The position numbers were made by a program, and so were the translations under genes. Shown in pieces: positions 63,030 to 64,000 of a stretch of 64,000 nucleotides of DNA (within the stretch, counting starts at the first letter, position 1; each line of letters begins with the position of its first letter). This DNA comes from Effusibacillus pohliae DSM 22757. Its GTDB lineage: Bacteria; Bacillota; Bacilli; Tumebacillales; Effusibacillaceae. The notes under the pieces were generated by a model that was given only the letters and a program-made list of their open reading frames with translations, was not told where the DNA came from and made no database searches. The DNA lies in contig NZ_AQXL01000132.1 of NCBI RefSeq assembly GCF_000376225.1, positions 62,001 through 126,000 on the forward strand, read 5' to 3'.

Positions 63030-64000
63030 ATGTCTGATAAACCGAATCTGCTGGAAGATACATGGTCCGCAACGGAGAGCACGCCGGCTGCCGGCTACAA
63101 CCGCGCCCGCCGCAAAAAAATCCTGCTGTTCAGGCTGGGCCTTTATTTTGCGACCGTTACTTTTTTATCCGCCTTCTTTTTCTATTTGTACGTCCGGTTT
63201 GCGCCGCTGCCGGACAGCGATCTGGCAACCCATTCGCGGATCGTGTCGGCCGATGGCACGCTGCTGGCCGATCTGACCACCAACGGGGAAAATCGGCTGA
63301 AAGTATCGATCAGCGACATCCCGATCGATCTGCAAAATGCCACGATCGCGATCGAGGACGCCCAATTTTATCAACACGGCGGCTTCAACCTGCGCGGAAT
63401 CGCCCGGGCCCTCTACGTCGACCTAAAAAACGGGGAAGTCTTGGAAGGCGGTTCGTCGCTCACGCAGCAGTTGGCGAAAGTGATGTACTTGCCGTATGAC
63501 CGGACGTTCTCGCGGAAAATACGCGAGGTCCTGCTGACGATGCAGTTGGAAGCCCGCTACTCGAAACAGGAAATTCTCGAACAGTACCTGAACGCGGTCT
63601 ATTACGGTCACGGAGCAAACGGCGTCGGCAGCGCCGCCCAGATCTATTTTAACAAACCGGTGTCCGAGCTGAACCTCGCCGAATGCTCCATGTTGGCCGG
63701 CATTCCGCGAGGCCCTGCCATCTACTCGCCGCTCGACGACCTGAACAAGGCGAAGGAGCGGCAGCGGCAAGTCTTGCAGGCGATGGTGCGAAACGGTTAT
63801 ATCACGCAGGAACAGGCCGATGCGGCGTATCGGCAGAAGCTGATTTTTGCGGAAAAAAAGGAGGTTCTCAACGGTGCCGCTCCCTACTTCACCCGGTATG
63901 CCACCTGGGCGGCCCTCAACCAGAACGGGGTACCGGAAGACGAGCTGTATCGCAGCGGCTTGACTTTGCAGACGACGCTCGATGTGAACATGCAAAAAGC
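63030..64000 (+). CDS. Class A penicillin-binding protein (pbpG-like), 5' part
   Basis: The first 323 codons of a protein that runs off the window. A cytoplasmic stretch of about 30 residues and one membrane helix (LFRLGLYFATVTFLSAFFFYLY) precede the GT51 transglycosylase domain: catalytic Glu in AIEDAQFYQHGGFN, GGSSLTQQLAKVMYL, RKIREVLLTMQLE, and QYLNAVYYGHGANGVGSAAQIYF. The transpeptidase domain should follow beyond position 64000. ATG at 63030 with AAGGAG ten bases before. Position opposite speE equals B. subtilis pbpG, a sporulation-linked enzyme; the forespore-like promoter agrees. Confidence 0.9.
   Translation, partial: MSDKPNLLEDTWSATESTPAAGYNRARRKKILLFRLGLYFATVTFLSAFFFYLYVRFAPLPDSDLATHSRIVSADGTLLADLTTNGENRLKVSISDIPIDLQNATIAIEDAQFYQHGGFNLRGIARALYVDLKNGEVLEGGSSLTQQLAKVMYLPYDRTFSRKIREVLLTMQLEARYSKQEILEQYLNAVYYGHGANGVGSAAQIYFNKPVSELNLAECSMLAGIPRGPAIYSPLDDLNKAKERQRQVLQAMVRNGYITQEQADAAYRQKLIFAEKKEVLNGAAPYFTRYATWAALNQNGVPEDELYRSGLTLQTTLDVNMQK

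Overview
The window comes from a fairly GC-rich, spore-forming member of the Bacilli. Gene order around rpoE-pyrG-spo0F-fba-tal and around glpX-rho-rpmE-tdk-prfA-prmC matches the Bacillus chromosome. Spo0F, a YhcN/YlaJ-type spore lipoprotein, RNA polymerase delta, a B. subtilis-like CheY and the pbp/speE/speB arrangement all support this. An Alicyclobacillaceae-type organism (Effusibacillus/Tumebacillus-like) is my guess; the sequence does not prove it. Almost every gene is on the minus strand. No rRNA, tRNA, CRISPR array or intact mobile element was seen; the only mobile-element trace is a short TnpB-like remnant upstream of cheY.

Layout. (1) 0.1-8.4 kb: a sigma-54-type operon running GntP permease, soluble chemoreceptor, 3-hydroxybutyrate dehydrogenase, AtoE transporter, short-chain acyl-CoA synthetase, with its enhancer-binding activator just upstream. 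This looks like uptake and oxidation of 3-hydroxybutyrate/acetoacetate. (2) 8.4-11.3 kb: an anion MFS transporter plus a GlcD-type flavoprotein. (3) 11.4-21.1 kb: prmC, prfA, spore lipoprotein, tdk, rpmE, rho and glpX, interrupted between rpmE and rho by modA and a fatty-acid-hydroxylase/aldehyde-dehydrogenase pair whose promoter carries a perfect dyad. (4) 21.3-29.8 kb: M1-type peptidase, patA, Zur-type znuABC, and dapL-dapH for lysine synthesis by the acetyl branch. (5) 29.9-36.7 kb: tal, fba, kce, kal, spo0F, pyrG, rpoE, meaB. (6) 36.8-44.4 kb: two acyl-CoA dehydrogenases, crotonase, 3-hydroxybutyryl-CoA dehydrogenase, thiolase and a membrane iron-sulfur ETF:quinone oxidoreductase. (7) 44.6-54.1 kb: kdd-kamA-kamB-kamC-kamD-kamE behind a sigma-54 promoter, with a RocR-like activator. 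(8) 54.2-64 kb: chemoreceptor, SLH/YcdB-like surface protein, small genes, cheY, MFS pump, speB, speE and the start of a class A penicillin-binding protein.

How it fits together. The window holds every enzymatic step of the beta-lysine (3-keto-5-aminohexanoate) pathway known from clostridia: KamA, KamD/E with likely reactivase KamB/C, Kdd, Kce and Kal. It then supplies crotonase, HBD and thiolase to take crotonyl-CoA to acetyl-CoA, and an electron exit to quinone. No CoA-transferase is present, so the acetoacetate made by Kce would need the AMP-forming synthetase at 0.15-2.2 kb or an enzyme outside the window. The pathway is split: kal and kce sit inside the spo0F-fba operon, behind a predicted sigma-H/Spo0A promoter, while the other steps are in the sigma-54 kam operon 12-20 kb away. 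The regulatory logic (two sigma-54 units, a shared 16-bp dyad at the beta-oxidation genes, and lysine-degradation genes tied to sporulation control) is the most unusual feature of the region. All functions are read from sequence patterns and remembered family knowledge; no search was run.
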